NCBI GenBank assembly: GCA_031308135.1 | Contig: JAHLJT010002630.1 | Span: forward strand, 100,375,608-100,439,607 | Direction of reading: 5' to 3' | Length of the DNA: 64,000 nucleotides | Source of the DNA: Acheta domesticus | Lineage: Eukaryota; Arthropoda; Insecta; Orthoptera; Gryllidae | Part shown: in pieces, positions 11,681-22,262 of the stretch | Layout of the letters: each line of letters opens with the position of its first letter | How positions within the stretch are numbered: position 1 is the stretch's first letter | Made by a program: the position numbers and the translations under genes | Notes under the pieces: model-generated | Databases searched by the model: none | What the model was told of the DNA's origin: nothing | What the model saw: the letters and a program-made list of their open reading frames with translations, nothing else

Positions 11681-11950
11681 AAAGACCAAAAGGAGAAAGG
11701 GGGACACGTGGTAAAAGGAGGACGAAGACCGGAAGTGAACAAAATAGAAATAGAAAAGGGAGGGGACAGAATTGGGAAAAGGGGAAATAAAACAATATAG
11801 TCAAAGGAAGAAAGGAACAAAATTGGTAAGGGAACCAAATGGGAAAAAGACAAAAAGTGCTGGGGGCAAACGGAAATCGGGGACAAAAGGTGCAAATGAG
11901 ACATGAGGAACAAATGGACAAAGATACTCTAAAGGGACAAGTGGGGTAAA
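11680..11950 (+). repeat. Purine-rich tract (left arm)
   Basis: About 270 bp of almost pure A/G with units like gggacaaaatggg and ggaacaaaattgg. Long frames on the minus strand are artefacts of the pyrimidine-rich complement. It mirrors 57410-57590. Confidence 0.75.
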
Positions 11951-12157
11951 TTTATACAAAGATTTATGAGCAATGGCAAAATCTACATTCGAGAGCCCGC
12001 TAAAATATTTTTGTGGAGTGTAGCATTCTATTGGCCATTGTTATGGACAGTTATGGTTAAAGTGTTCTTCAGATGTTCGGTTTCCAAGGAGTTTGGAGCC
12101 TGTTTACCAACGTAAATTACAAAATATAATAATTCAAAAATATTACTCTTTTAATAA

Positions 12158-12500
12158 TTACAATTTTTTAAAATGAACATGCCGTGGTGAAGCGACGTAC
12201 GTCGTTAGCGAGCTACTAAAAACCTCACTTGGTGCAGGCGACCTCCTCCACACCTCCCGCTCCCGGTGGACGCTTCGCACCAACGGCCACAAAATGAAGG
12301 CGACGAGCGGCGAAGGGCGCAAGAACAGTTGACAAACAGAGCGCGGAGTTGTCGCTTCCCACTCTTCCCTCGGCGGAGTTCGTCCTTCCCACGAACCCTC
12401 CGACTGTCCTTTGTTCGCACCTCTGGCAATCAGATGAGAGAAAGGCGACGAGCCAGCATCACACACGTTCCTTGGACACTGGATTCGGTCTCTGTGGTCC
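12158..12500 (-). other. GC-rich block strongly conserved between arms (left)
   Basis: Nearly identical (about 97% by eye) to 56830-57189, while flanks are clearly less similar. It contains a frame of 102 residues at 12158-12466 (minus, the gene's strand) starting MCDAGSSPFSHLIARGANKG. The right copy has 103 residues, one residue longer near the start and otherwise almost unchanged. It lies 0.9-1.2 kb past the zinc-finger stop. It could be a CpG-rich regulatory element, a downstream exon or a young insertion. I do not recognise the peptide. Confidence 0.5.
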
Positions 12501-13355
12501 CACTATTATCTTCGCTCTTATCATTTCACTATTACAAGCATTTCGAGGTTAATGAAGTAATAATTGGTAACACAAAAACAGCCGGCTGAACAAAAATGTT
12601 AGAAAAGTATTTAGCGAAAACATTTAAGAAATTAGTAGAAGGAAATATTTATAAAAAGTTAACCAGAACCAAATTTTTAGCATAAATGTTGAGTATTCAT
12701 GTCTAAAACTATTCCTTCAAGGTTTTGAAACTTATTATACACCCTGGTATTCATACCAATTTCTAAATTTAATCGATGGCATAACTTAATAAACTAAAAT
12801 CCAAGCGACTTTCACGTAACAAAAAAAAATTAAAAGTTCTGATTGCATATTGACTAAAAAATTAAACAGGAAAATAGATATTTTCATCATTGCAATGCGA
12901 AATGTTTATTTACCAAGCAACAAAAAACCTGGGTGCACTGGAGATGAAGAAAAAGTAATGTGAATCTACGGAGGTGGCCAATCAATATCACAGAAAATTT
13001 TGAAAGCCAAGAGTCACAAAAAAGCTCGCCAGCTGGTAAGAACGCCGGCCGTGCCACTGTGGGTAGCCGAAACAAAGACGTTGACAACAAATCGGAAAAT
13101 GACTTCCCCACAGGGTGGGGATGCGTCTATTTCTTAACTATGAAGACTGCTCTTTCTGCAAACGGAACGTTGATAATGTTTTTTGACTGTGTTGGTCCGT
13201 GCGTTAATACGAAACTTGCACCGTCTGGTGGAGAACTAACAGTAAAAACAAAAATGTGTTTCAAATGTTAATGCTTACGTGATACAGTAAACTTACCATT
13301 TAAAAGACCGCAACGTCCATTGTTTACTGAAGGTCTGTTGAACACTGAAAACACA
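12501..13355. other. 3' flank of the left zinc-finger gene
   Basis: Shared with 55680-56780 in the right arm (for example gttggtccgtgcgttaata at 13191 mirrors the sequence near 56100). The proximal part (about 13290-13355) holds remnants of a further finger after the stop. It probably includes the 3' UTR. No other gene recognised. Confidence 0.5.
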
Positions 13356-14430
13356 TCACAGTAGAACACTACGAGCACACAAGTGATCACCATGCGTTCG
13401 CTTCACAGAAAGTCCCGTATCACAGATGGAATCCTCAGTGAAGGACTTCTTACAGATAAAACACTGGAAAGGTTTCTCACCAGTGAGGGTGGGCATGTGC
13501 TTATTCAAGCTTCTTTTCTGTCTGAAGGCTTTCTCACAGATGTAACACAGGAAAGGTTTCTCACCAGTGTGGTTGCGCTTGTGTCTATCCAAGTGTCCTT
13601 TCTGAGTGAAGGTCTTCTCACAGATGGAACACTGGAAAGGTTTCTCGCCAGTGTGGGTGCGCATGTGCACATCCAAAGTTCCTTTTCGAGCAAAGGTCTC
13701 CTCACAGATGGAACACTGGAAAGGTTTCTCACCAGTGTGGGTGCGCATGTGGTTATCCAAGTGTCCATTCATAGTGAAGGTCTTCTCACAGATGGAACAC
13801 TGGAAAGGTTTCTCACCAGTGTGGGTGCGCATGTGGTATTTCAAACCTCCTTTTGCAGTGAAAGCCTTCTCACAGATGGAACACTGGAAAGGTTTCTCAC
13901 CAGTGTGGGTGCGCATATGGTATTTCAAATCTTTTTTTGCAGTGAAGGTTTTCTCACAGATAGAACAGTGGAAAGGTTTCTGACCAGTGTGGGTGCGCAT
14001 GTGCACATACACATTTGATTTATTGGTGAAGTTTTTCTTACAAATGGGACACTGGAAAGGTTTCTCACCAGTGTGGGTGCGCATGTGGCTATCCAAACTT
14101 CCTTTCTGAATAAAGGTCTTCTCACAGATAGAACACTGGAAAGGTTTCTCACCAGTGTGGGTGCGCATGTGATTATCCAAGTGTCCTTCCCGAGTGAAGG
14201 TCATCTCACAGATGGAACACTTGAATCGTTTTTCAGTGTGGATGCGCCTGGTTGGGTCGGAGGGCTTGAGGTGCGTGTTGTGGTCATCGTAGCGCAAGCT
14301 AGTCTCACGTATGCAATCCTCGTCCGTCCTTGGGCTCTGTTGCATCCGCATTATGCTGTCTCTCACTGATGTAACAGTTCTTCCATCTGTTAACAATAAA
14401 ACCTTTGTAACAGACGAATTCAGAAGCTGA
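13356..14430 (-). CDS. C2H2 zinc-finger protein, last exon (left paralogue)
   Basis: The finger frame is open from 14516 to 13356. The exon probably begins at 14430 (acceptor ttgttgctag) or 14402 (acaaag). A linker region (QSPRTDED...LKPSDPTRRIHTEKR) precedes eight canonical C-x2-C-x12-H-x3-H fingers joined by TGEKPFQC linkers. A ninth finger has lost its last His (HMPTL), and a tenth is broken, running into SVKRTHGDHLCARSVLL. Compared with the right paralogue the last base-insertion (an extra C, about 14417) shifts the frame if the strong acceptor is used, giving an early stop before the fingers. Expected role if intact: nuclear sequence-specific DNA binding, probably transcriptional repression or activation; targets unknown. 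Helix residues -1,2,3,6 for fingers 1-9 read RGHN, QGSS, NSNV, AKDY, AGGY, MGHN, RGTV, QGHR, QRSK. Confidence 0.85.
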
Positions 14431-14519
14431 CTAGCAACAAACGACTGATGCCTAACAAATATAAACACAAAAATACAATGCATATGCAATACTCTGTTCC
14501 AAGAGACATGAAACATTTG

Positions 14520-15139
14520 TTTAATTTTGCAATTTTGAGAGGATGAATATTGAGAACTTTAATGGATTGTTTTCCTCGTAGTTAATCTGAACTGAAGGCA
14601 GAGTTAATGCTTCGCGATTCTTGCTAAGGATAATTGTTTTCCAGATTTTAACTGAAGAAATTCTACTTGAATGTCCTAACAAGATGAAGGGTTCGACAGC
14701 ACAAACCACCTATGGAGAGGAAGGGAACTCGGCGTTTTGGGCTAACATTAATCCACCGCCAAATAACACTAGTGCTAGATACTATCTCACATTATTTATT
14801 TATTTGTAATTTTTGAAAATTCAATGAGACCAACTAAAATGAGACCCGCGCCATATATTTAACCTTCCCATCAATTCGAGAAAAAAATTGGAGCAGTACT
14901 TGAGAAGATATATTTTCATTTATTGCATTAATTTACTGCACAGATAATGAAAAAACTTTTTTAAAATATGTTACATGACGATTTATAGATGTGATTTTTT
15001 ACAACACACTAAGGCAAAAATATCTCCCATTTTATAGTTTTAAAATGTCATCTTCCTGCAGTTTTCAAAAGCACGAAGTTCGCAGAAAACATGTTGGCTC
15101 GGTGAAATAGTTAACGAAAATTAACAGGTTATGGTGCTT
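14520..15139. other. Intron 3 sequence (left gene)
   Basis: The part to about 14760 mirrors 54140-54340. Beyond that the arms differ. No exon or RNA feature seen. Confidence 0.45.
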
Positions 15140-15795
15140 TTAGCACGTTTTCTCGGTGCGGTTACAGTTGCAATGACTTTCGCCCAGCTGTGTGCTCTCA
15201 GTGGTCTTCCCGCCAATTATGGGAGTTCCATGGTGCATCAGTGTGTTATGGGGGCGCGAACATGAACTTCCCGCGTCCCACTTAAAAAAATCACTGTTTC
15301 CCCTGCGCCTCTACGCACGGAGCACCGCCTCGTGCCTCCGGGGGCTGATGCCACGCCACGCCACCGCTCGTCTCTTCCCCCCTCCCCTCGCCCGCCCCTC
15401 CGCCGCTCCTACTCGCCGGGAGGAGGCGGGGCTGGCTGGAGCAGACGGCTAAGGGCTGCGGGAGAGGAAGGACTATAGGCAAAGGAACAGCGCTGGACTT
15501 GAAGCGCAGACCACGGCGAGCGAACCCAGCCCGTGGACATTTTATTTCGGCGAAGTGCATTTTGTGTGCATTTAGACCCACTACTGGACAGATATGTAAG
15601 AGGAGCGTTTTTAATAAGAGAGTAGTCTTGTTTGTAACGTCTAGACATGTGGTTAGAATAATTATTCATTTTTGCCTCATAGGCTTCAGTGTACTTTGCA
15701 ATGTTTAAACTATTTTCACTTCAATCATGCAGCCTTGCCTAGTAGTGTGCTTTTCATATAATGCTATCGCAGCATTGCAAGAGTTTTGTGAAGTT
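15140..15795 (+). repeat. GC-rich repeat family C, copy 1
   Basis: About 650 bp matching 23155-23845 in opposite orientation. Shared ends are agcacRttttctcggYgcgg and tcgcagcattgcaagagttt; shared interior includes cgtctagacatgt-like and gggagttccatg motifs. The middle is very GC-rich (15280-15540) and differs between copies. It is absent at the mirrored place in the right arm. No TSD was assigned. Confidence 0.6.
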
Positions 15796-15819
15796 ATTGA
15801 AGGTTGTTAGTATTCTTTG

Positions 15820-15914
15820 ACAGATGCCCAGAACCACAATCCACTACCCTCACAAGTACAGAATTTGTAATGCCGCTGGTTATTTGCGTGTGTCTGGGTG
15901 CTTCAGGGGCGCCG
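15820..15914 (+). repeat. 5' piece of a conserved arm block split by the Transib-like insertion
   Basis: The sequence from acaagtacagRatttgtaat to caggggcgccg pairs with about 52262-52330 of the right arm. It continues after the insertion at 17366. Confidence 0.6.
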
Positions 15915-17365
15915 CACGGTGGCCTGAACGGGGTCGAAACGCGCGCATACAATGTTAAATAACTATTTATATAGTGATTTTAAAACGGTTTTTTGAGTAT
16001 GAATCTAACAAAACATGTTCTAGATGAGAAAGAATATTCCACTTAATTCCCAACTTCCCACTTAATAACTCAACAATTCCCACTTAATAACCCACATCGG
16101 GCATGATATTCAACGCTGGTTCTTCGACTGCTGACTGCACTTCCACAAAGAGAGGCAATTCCGGGAGATTAAAATGTTTGTTCAATTGTTCAGTTATTAT
16201 CAAATATTTATTTCATGGAGATGTGTTTCTATGTTGTTTTATAATAGCTCGTCAATGATCACTAAGTTAATTGAAACGGCACTTTTTTCAATGCTCGTCA
16301 TGTAAAGTTTAAACTTTCGCCATTTTCAAAAAACGCACGCCAAGGTGACTCTTGTTATCGAAAACACATGACCAAATGGCCACTTAATAACAGGAATTTC
16401 ATGGAAGTGTGTTTAGTTATTTTTGTGTAATTGCTCGTCCATAATCACTTACTTTTGGAAATGGCGCTTTATTTGAAACCTGAAGTAAACTTTTAACGGT
16501 CGCCATTTTAAAAGAGGCTAGCCGAGGCGGCTGTTGTTAACGGAAATAACATCAACAAATGTCAACTTAATAACATTTATTAATTTCATGGAGATGATTT
16601 TGGGTGTTTTCATGTAATTGCCCATCAAAAATAATTTATTTTGGAAATGGCGCTTTATTTCAAACCTCAGGTAAACGTTTAAAGAAAATTTTTGAAAAGA
16701 AATTGAAAATATTATGCAATTAACGGAAATCCGAAAGTTGAGATGATTAAAAATTTTCAAGAAGTAAACATTCTCGGTATTATGTCCAGAGGTAATAATG
16801 CTCTTTCCAAGCACCATTAACGTAAACTTTAAATGGTCATAATTTTGAGAGGGGCAGACCGGGGCAGCTGATCTCAACTAAAAAATGTTCAATAATGTTC
16901 ACTTAATAACATATTAATTCCAGTGATGTGATTTTTTGGTGTTTGTTTGCAATTGCCTATGAAAGTTTACTTAGTTTAAGAATAACAGGTTTTCGCACAT
17001 CTTAATTACGTAAGGCTTAATTAAATTAAAAATAAAAATAATTGACACTGCGAAGGCTTTAATGTATTTAGAAGGGTATATAAAGGCGCATACAACTCCT
17101 GGAAGTTGAAAAGTTCATTAGGGAAAAGTTATAAACAATGAAAGATAAGTGTATTTTCACTGCTTGAGTGGCTGAATTTTTCCCCGGCTGAAAGGGTTGG
17201 CTTTGAGGGTGTCGTATGGCTGTAAGCATTGATACAAAATATTATTTTTTCTGATTTCAAATAATTTGAAGTATGTAGAATTGATATTTATCAAGAAAAA
17301 ATCCTTTTTCAAAAATTAAAATTTGGTGCCTATGCGAGCGTTTCGACCCTGTTCAGACCACCGTG
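15915..17365. mobile_element. Transib-like non-autonomous DNA transposon
   Basis: Terminal inverted repeats start CACGGTGGYCTGAAC and continue with RGGGTCGAAACGC for about 33 bp at each end. The target duplication is CGCCG (15910-15914 and 17366-17370). The right arm retains the uninterrupted site (single CGCCG, reverse strand 52262-52258), so the insertion followed the duplication. A CACNNTG-type heptamer with a 5-bp GC-rich target duplication is the hallmark of Transib, the superfamily related to RAG recombinase. The 1451-bp interior has no transposase frame and consists of roughly 185-bp tandem units. Confidence 0.7.
16035..16990. repeat. Tandem repeats inside the Transib-like element
   Basis: Three to four units starting near 16190, 16381, 16562 and 16898 share acttaataac, tttcatggagatg, aattgctcgtc and tttggaaatggcgctttat. 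The period is about 183-190 bp, with an extra insertion of about 150 bp before the last unit. A shorter period near 24 bp occurs at 16035-16095 (cacttaataac). Confidence 0.65.
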
Positions 17366-17560
17366 CGCCGTCGAACCCGTGTAATCGTGAAGGAACTATC
17401 TGTTGCTATCCAGGATCTGCAAAGACTCAAGGACGGCTGCGTTTTCAATTTGATAGGGAAATATTAACACGCTTCTTTGTGTACTACTCAGGCATGATCT
17501 TTACCAAGTACTGCACCCACGACCCGAATGGTTAGTAACCTGGGTTCACGAAACACAAAA
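17366..17560 (+). other. Conserved arm block with antisense frame (left)
   Basis: About 190 bp similar to 52080-52262. The plus-strand frame reads ...REGTICCYPGSAKTQ...REILTRFFVYYSGMIF, parallel to REGTIGCFPGSAEPR...REILTRFFVCNSGMIF in the right arm (minus strand). The frame is antisense to the zinc-finger genes and lies in intron 3. The peptide is not recognised; an old coding or retroelement fragment is possible. Confidence 0.4.
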
Positions 17561-18540
17561 GATTTATCATTCACTTACCTGAGGAACATGAAGCGAACTC
17601 GTATTTTACTGCATCAATAGAAGCACTATCACAGCAGGATGCAAGAGGATCCTGCAGAGAAAAAAACTAATGAATAATCTCTCCGTGCAGTGAGATATTG
17701 AGCTGGGAAAATTGAGATTTTTTTGGTAAATTTGAAATTTCATTTGGAAAGGTTAATGTAATTTTTAACAATTTTACTAAGTCATGTTTTCCTTTAATGA
17801 TTTCTACTGCTGCACTTAAAATTATCATTGCAAGGAAATACTTGGTCATCATTCCCTTGAAGCCCATAACACAGGCAACAAAAATTTTTTTGATGTATCA
17901 GAAAAGAAAATATTGATATTGGATAAAAATGACTACATGAAAATGACAACATGAACATTACAAAAAATCTGTACTAGTAAAAGTTAACTCATCGAGATGT
18001 AACCGACAACGATACCACAAATAATGGATTAATATACACGGAAGTTTTACAGGCTCTCTTCTACAAGACTGTCGTAGAGTCCTCGCCAAGTTTGGTAGAA
18101 ATTAATACAACACAAATTCGGAATATAAATAATTGAAATAATATATTGGTAGATGCACCAACATATTAGCCTTTCGCCAAGGGAAGATTAATTGCTAATA
18201 TATTCCGCCAAATGTCTATAGCGATGCAGAACTGCTACCTAATAATTGGCTCCTATTATTTTCCCCAGAGGCCAGTAGACGTGCAGCAGAACTGGTACCC
18301 AACAGATTTGCTAGAGGCCAGTAGCAATGTGTAAGATAAACATTTTCAATCGAATAGCAATGTACTGTGAAATGAAATAAATAATTGTAGTATTTTATTA
18401 AAATGTGAATCAATCACATTAACATTGATAGAAAATTCATCGTTCTCCTCTCGCGCAAGGATCGGATTTGACGGCCGGGCAAAGCAGGCCATTTCTTCCT
18501 AACTCAATTTTCACTGCTCGATCTCGTTCCACTACAAGCA
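17561..18540. other. Intron 3 arm sequence (left)
   Basis: Mirrors about 50600-51500 of the right arm (for example the ccagtagacgtgcagcagaa stretch at 18272 and the taatatattccgcc stretch at 18196). No exon recognised. Confidence 0.5.
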
Positions 18541-18690
18541 ATTTATGAACACTATTATAAATTTCCAAGGATAATGAGGTATCAACCACAATAGTATATT
18601 CTCTTTTTTAATATGTAGAGAATTTAGTCATACACATGTTTCGGGAGTGTTTTCCCATTATCAGTGACACCAAGTGACCCGAAAGGTATT
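18540..18690 (-). mobile_element. Penelope-like element terminal fragment, copy 1
   Basis: On the minus strand: cactgataatgggaaaacac, then tcccgaaacatgtgtatg and attgtggttgatacctc. The same layout occurs at about 28.87, 42.5 and 53.4 kb. The CTGATGA-like box plus GAAAC recall the hammerhead-type sequences known from Penelope-like element ends. It lies in a left-arm-specific stretch. Confidence 0.55.
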
Positions 18691-20040
18691 TTTAGATTCT
18701 TTACAAAATTGTAACGTTTATTCATGGAATTCCAAAATTGATTTAAATACGTCCCTCTGCAGAAACTGCTTCTGGAGAATGCTGTAATGAGGGTGCTGGT
18801 TAATTACATGATATATATTAAGGGAAGAAGTGGGAAGGGGGCTTTTGTTAAATAGATGGATGTGACTCAATTTATAGTGTCCTGTTCAGATTCTCGAAAT
18901 TCCTTTGTGTTCTTTTCTCTTTATATAACATTTGTTTTTAAGTTAGCTGCTATGTTTGTTATACATTATTCACAAGCTTATTGAATGTAATATATTTAAA
19001 TTGAGTAAAGTCATTAATTTTTTAACCCAAAATGTGAAATGATTACGAGCATATCTGAAACATGTAATCAGTAAAAACCAGATACATGATATTCTGTAAA
19101 ATTTTCATAGCATTTTTCCTGTATGTAATAGGAAAGAATGTATCTGAAGTTGTAGAAATAATGCATCGTTTCAAATTAAGTTATGTAGAATTATATTAAA
19201 ATAATAATTAATCTTATTCCTGAAAGAACCATTACCATTTTTGAGATAAAATCATACAAAGAAGCAGCTTGAAGAAATTTTAAAAAATGTTTTTTGGCTC
19301 TCTAAATGATTTTCCAGAAAAATCATTTAACTCTGTCTGTTCGTAAAATTTCCCTTGAAGAATTGAATTTAGATTGCTGTAAGATCAATTTGGGTGATGG
19401 TCTATGTTATTTTGTTATCTTTTTATAAACGTTTATAAGGCATGATTAGGTTAGCTTACTGTCTGTTAATGTGCAATGATTTGGTTAACATTCGAAATTA
19501 CAATTCACACTTCGCAGTTGAAATTTCAGCTCCAAACTATGATATTAACCAACTCTCATAAACCTCACAAATATTCTCACAAGTGCCCCACCACTACTTC
19601 TATCAGTACCCTTTCCGAATGCACCAGTAGTCCACAGCTGTCTGTCTGTCTGTCAAAGAGTATATGTCTGAGAGATATGTCTGCTTGCGTTTCGTGCGCC
19701 GCCTCACTGTCCAATCAGAAAGCTCTAAACAAGTCTTATGCAAATGTCTAGTACAAGATCAAAACATGCAGCCGGGCCAAGCTAGAAGCTCCCGACCGGT
19801 CTCCCGACATGTGAGGTAGTGAAGTGCTTGTTCCTATGTGTATGTGTAAGGGGTGAGGATAGGACAAGAGGAAGAAGGAAAGATCGCGCGCGGTCCGCGA
19901 CCTCTTTGTTAGGTTAGGGTACAGCTTCGGCATTCGCCTGGTGTTGATCTGTAAAACCATGGAAAACTGTCGATCAGAGCAGCCGGCCGCTAGAATTCTC
20001 CTCCAGACAGCGACTGAATTCGACCGAATTGTTTTGTTTC
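18691..20040. other. Left-arm-specific sequence
   Basis: About 1.5 kb (18495-20040) has only about 300 bp opposite it in the right arm (50340-50640), so it is largely inserted. It contains the Penelope fragment and a GC-rich patch at 19750-20000. No gene recognised. Confidence 0.4.
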
Positions 20041-20699
20041 GAATTGTTTCTTTTCAATCACGTTTAAATTCACGTATAATGTTCTGAAATACTGTAATAT
20101 TCCATCTTATTCACATTAATTTGGCATGTCCACAACCAAGTAAAGTTGCATTTGCGCTGGTGGACTGCTTATTGCCTTGGGTAATACAAAATTGTAAATA
20201 TGAATGAAATTACAAAATTGTGTAATATCAATATGCTCAATAAATAGTAGATTTACTCCCCTATTTCGACGTTTTTCTGCCTCAAAATCCTTATAAAAAT
20301 TATTCTGTATTGTTTGATAAATTAAGGCTGAAATATAGGAATGTAATTTTAAAATTCCCGCGTAGCAGGTTTATTTCAAATTCTCAGTAACCTCTACGCT
20401 ATTGGATTCCATTTGCCCAATAGAAATTACACAGAACAATGTGGCGGCACCGGAGTTGGACAAATAAGGCTTTTCCCTTTAACACTGAGTGCCGTCTCCG
20501 ATGTATACTCTTTGCTCTGGAGCGCTCTAGTAGCAAATATTTAGCAACACAACAATTGGTTCGCACTCAATGTTGCTGAAGCATGCTGAGGGCTCCAACG
20601 GCTCCTGTGCGCGCACGAACGCGACAATTGCCGAGCGCTGTGCGCACGAAACTGCCTTGGCACCTTATCAAGTTGCCCGAAAACACAAAAGTTTCCTAT

Positions 20700-21040
20700 G
20701 AAAATCAGAACAAATTTCCAGACATTCAGTAACGCATAACCAAAGTTTTCATAAAAAGGACTCCAAAGTTTTCACAAAAAATTTCCTTCCAAAACGAGGT
20801 TTTACTCTTCTGCAATATTCTTAATGTAATTTTTCACCTCTATAATTACAAAACAGAAAAAGTTAGGAAATTTCAAGAAAAATTTACTTTGCGCGGCGAC
20901 AGATGGGAGCTGGTAAGAGTATGCGGCAAGTCCGAAAAACTAACTCCGACCAAAGAAATTAGAAAAATGACTAGTACGAGAAAGTCTGTGCCATTCAGTA
21001 GCACCACCAGTTCTAATATATTGCTTTTGAGGGCAGGCTC
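20700..21040 (+). repeat. Repeat family A, right-end fragment
   Basis: It contains gcggcgacagatgggagctg, agtctgtgccattcagtag and caccaccagt, the family A right end. It mirrors 49360-49640, so the insertion predates the duplication. Confidence 0.6.
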
Positions 21041-21157
21041 CCTTGGAAGAGTTACTATAGTGAGCCCCATCCTCTTCCCAACCTACGAAATTGGAGGCCT
21101 TTTCCTTGCAATTGTACGACTGTCTATGACAACTGCGAATTGAATACTTCGAAGGTA

Positions 21158-21631
21158 TTACTCGTTCACTTTACATTTGCAGACGGCAGAATTAGGAACT
21201 AATGTTGTTTTGAAAGTGAAGGCCCGAACACACAACCGAGAATACACGAATGGCCCCGATGTCAATCATCATCTGACCAATCAGCTGTCTCCGAAGGCAG
21301 CACACGCGCTACGGACACAGCTGACGAATTATGCCTTTCTGACAGTAAGCTGGAGTCGCGCCCTTATATAATTAAGGTAATATACAATAAAATAGATCAC
21401 TCCACACGCTATTCTCAACATTCACGTACAATATTTTTATTTATTCTTTGCACTTTCTACTGCTAATGGTTATGTTCTTGTCCCACCGGGGTTTTGTGTG
21501 CTGCTCACCGCCATCTGTATCGTATTAAACGGTCAGTATATACTGCAGACGCGCGTTTCCCATTCAGTCGGCGGTGACCTCATGTAAACAGATAACAGCG
21601 CTCCGTCTGCAAATGTAAAGTGAATGAGTAA
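21158..21631. mobile_element. 474-bp MITE with TA target site
   Basis: Inverted ends TTACTCRTTCACTTTACATT continue to about 29 bp (21158-21186 and 21603-21631), flanked by TA (21156-21157, 21632-21633). The right arm keeps the empty site with a single TA at 49264-49265. The TA duplication suggests mobilisation by a Tc1/mariner-type transposase. No coding capacity. Confidence 0.8.
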
Positions 21632-21846
21632 TAACGCTCGCGGGATAGAAATAAGGAACTGCCAGATTCTTCCACACAAGGTCAAGACGGCACATGCCCT
21701 AGAAACGTTGCACACGGTGATATACTCCCCTACACTGACACAATCGTGAGAGCACTAGGAATCTGTGGAGACAACGGGCCACGAACCACACAAAGAGTAT
21801 CTCAGACGCCGAAATGGGAACAGCGAATGTCACCTGTTATTCTTAC

Positions 21847-21921
21847 CTCCTCGTCTCCAGAAGCTGTCTCTTGCTTCGCCGGTGATCCAATAAACACAGC
21901 CGTTGGAGGCTCCAACTCCTC
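21847..21921 (-). CDS. Zinc-finger gene exon 3 (left paralogue)
   Basis: 75 nt, phase 0 at both ends. Acceptor tttgttttgtgcag, donor gtaaga. It encodes 25 residues starting EELEPPTAVFIGSPAK and ending GDEE. It differs from the right copy by a synonymous change and one Cys-to-Ser change near the end. The peptide is acidic, without a recognised domain, and links the N-terminal VKEE segment to the finger region. Confidence 0.72.
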
Positions 21922-21954
21922 CTGCACAAAACAAAAATATGACAAAACGAAACA

Positions 21955-22040
21955 ATATTTTGTCCGCGCCGAGACTCGAACTCCGATCGCTCGAGGTAAC
22001 GCGCCGCGCTCTTCACAGCTAACCACGCAGCCGTTCTGAC
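21955..22040 (-). other. tRNA-like segment with pol III boxes (left)
   Basis: The minus strand contains an A-box-like tggttagctgtgaagag and a B-box-like ggagttcgagtctc about 45 nt apart, as in tRNA-derived SINE heads. The cloverleaf is poor. It lies immediately upstream of exon 3 and mirrors 44255-44335. Confidence 0.45.
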
Positions 22041-22262
22041 GCACTCGCTCGGCGACGCTTCAAATCCAATTGCCTTTCTCACTGTTTCCGTCACGCGATT
22101 TTCGAAAATCCATACAGTACAACGAAATTGAGACCTGCCCATTCTTTTGAGCGGTACTTGTAATCCGTGGAAAAAGGTGTATTGTTTTTTCAGAAAAAGA
22201 TTCATATCAATGGCAATAAAATCAAGCAGAAATATTTCTAAATAACACTAATTTTGTAAAAA
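22041..22262. other. Strongly conserved sequence upstream of exon 3 (left)
   Basis: Part of a block (21770-22260) almost identical to 44035-44500. One 120-residue frame spans the tRNA-like part and overlaps exon 3 in a different frame. Only five residues differ between the arms. Confidence 0.5.

Noticed and set aside
11583..11921. Phe/Leu/Pro-rich frames resembling membrane proteins
   Set aside because: They come from the pyrimidine strand of the purine-rich tract; no conserved frame between the arms.
13383..14018. Long plus-strand frames over the left finger exon (211 and 125 residues with repeats)
   Set aside because: They are antisense shadows of the finger repeats; the same happens opposite 54514-55683. 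The periodic peptide simply reflects the 84-bp finger unit.
15192..15669. Pro/Arg-rich frames in the GC-rich part of family C
   Set aside because: High GC removes stop codons; frames differ between the two copies of the repeat.
21955..22040. A functional tRNA gene
   Set aside because: A and B boxes are recognisable but acceptor and anticodon stems do not pair convincingly; tRNA-like only.
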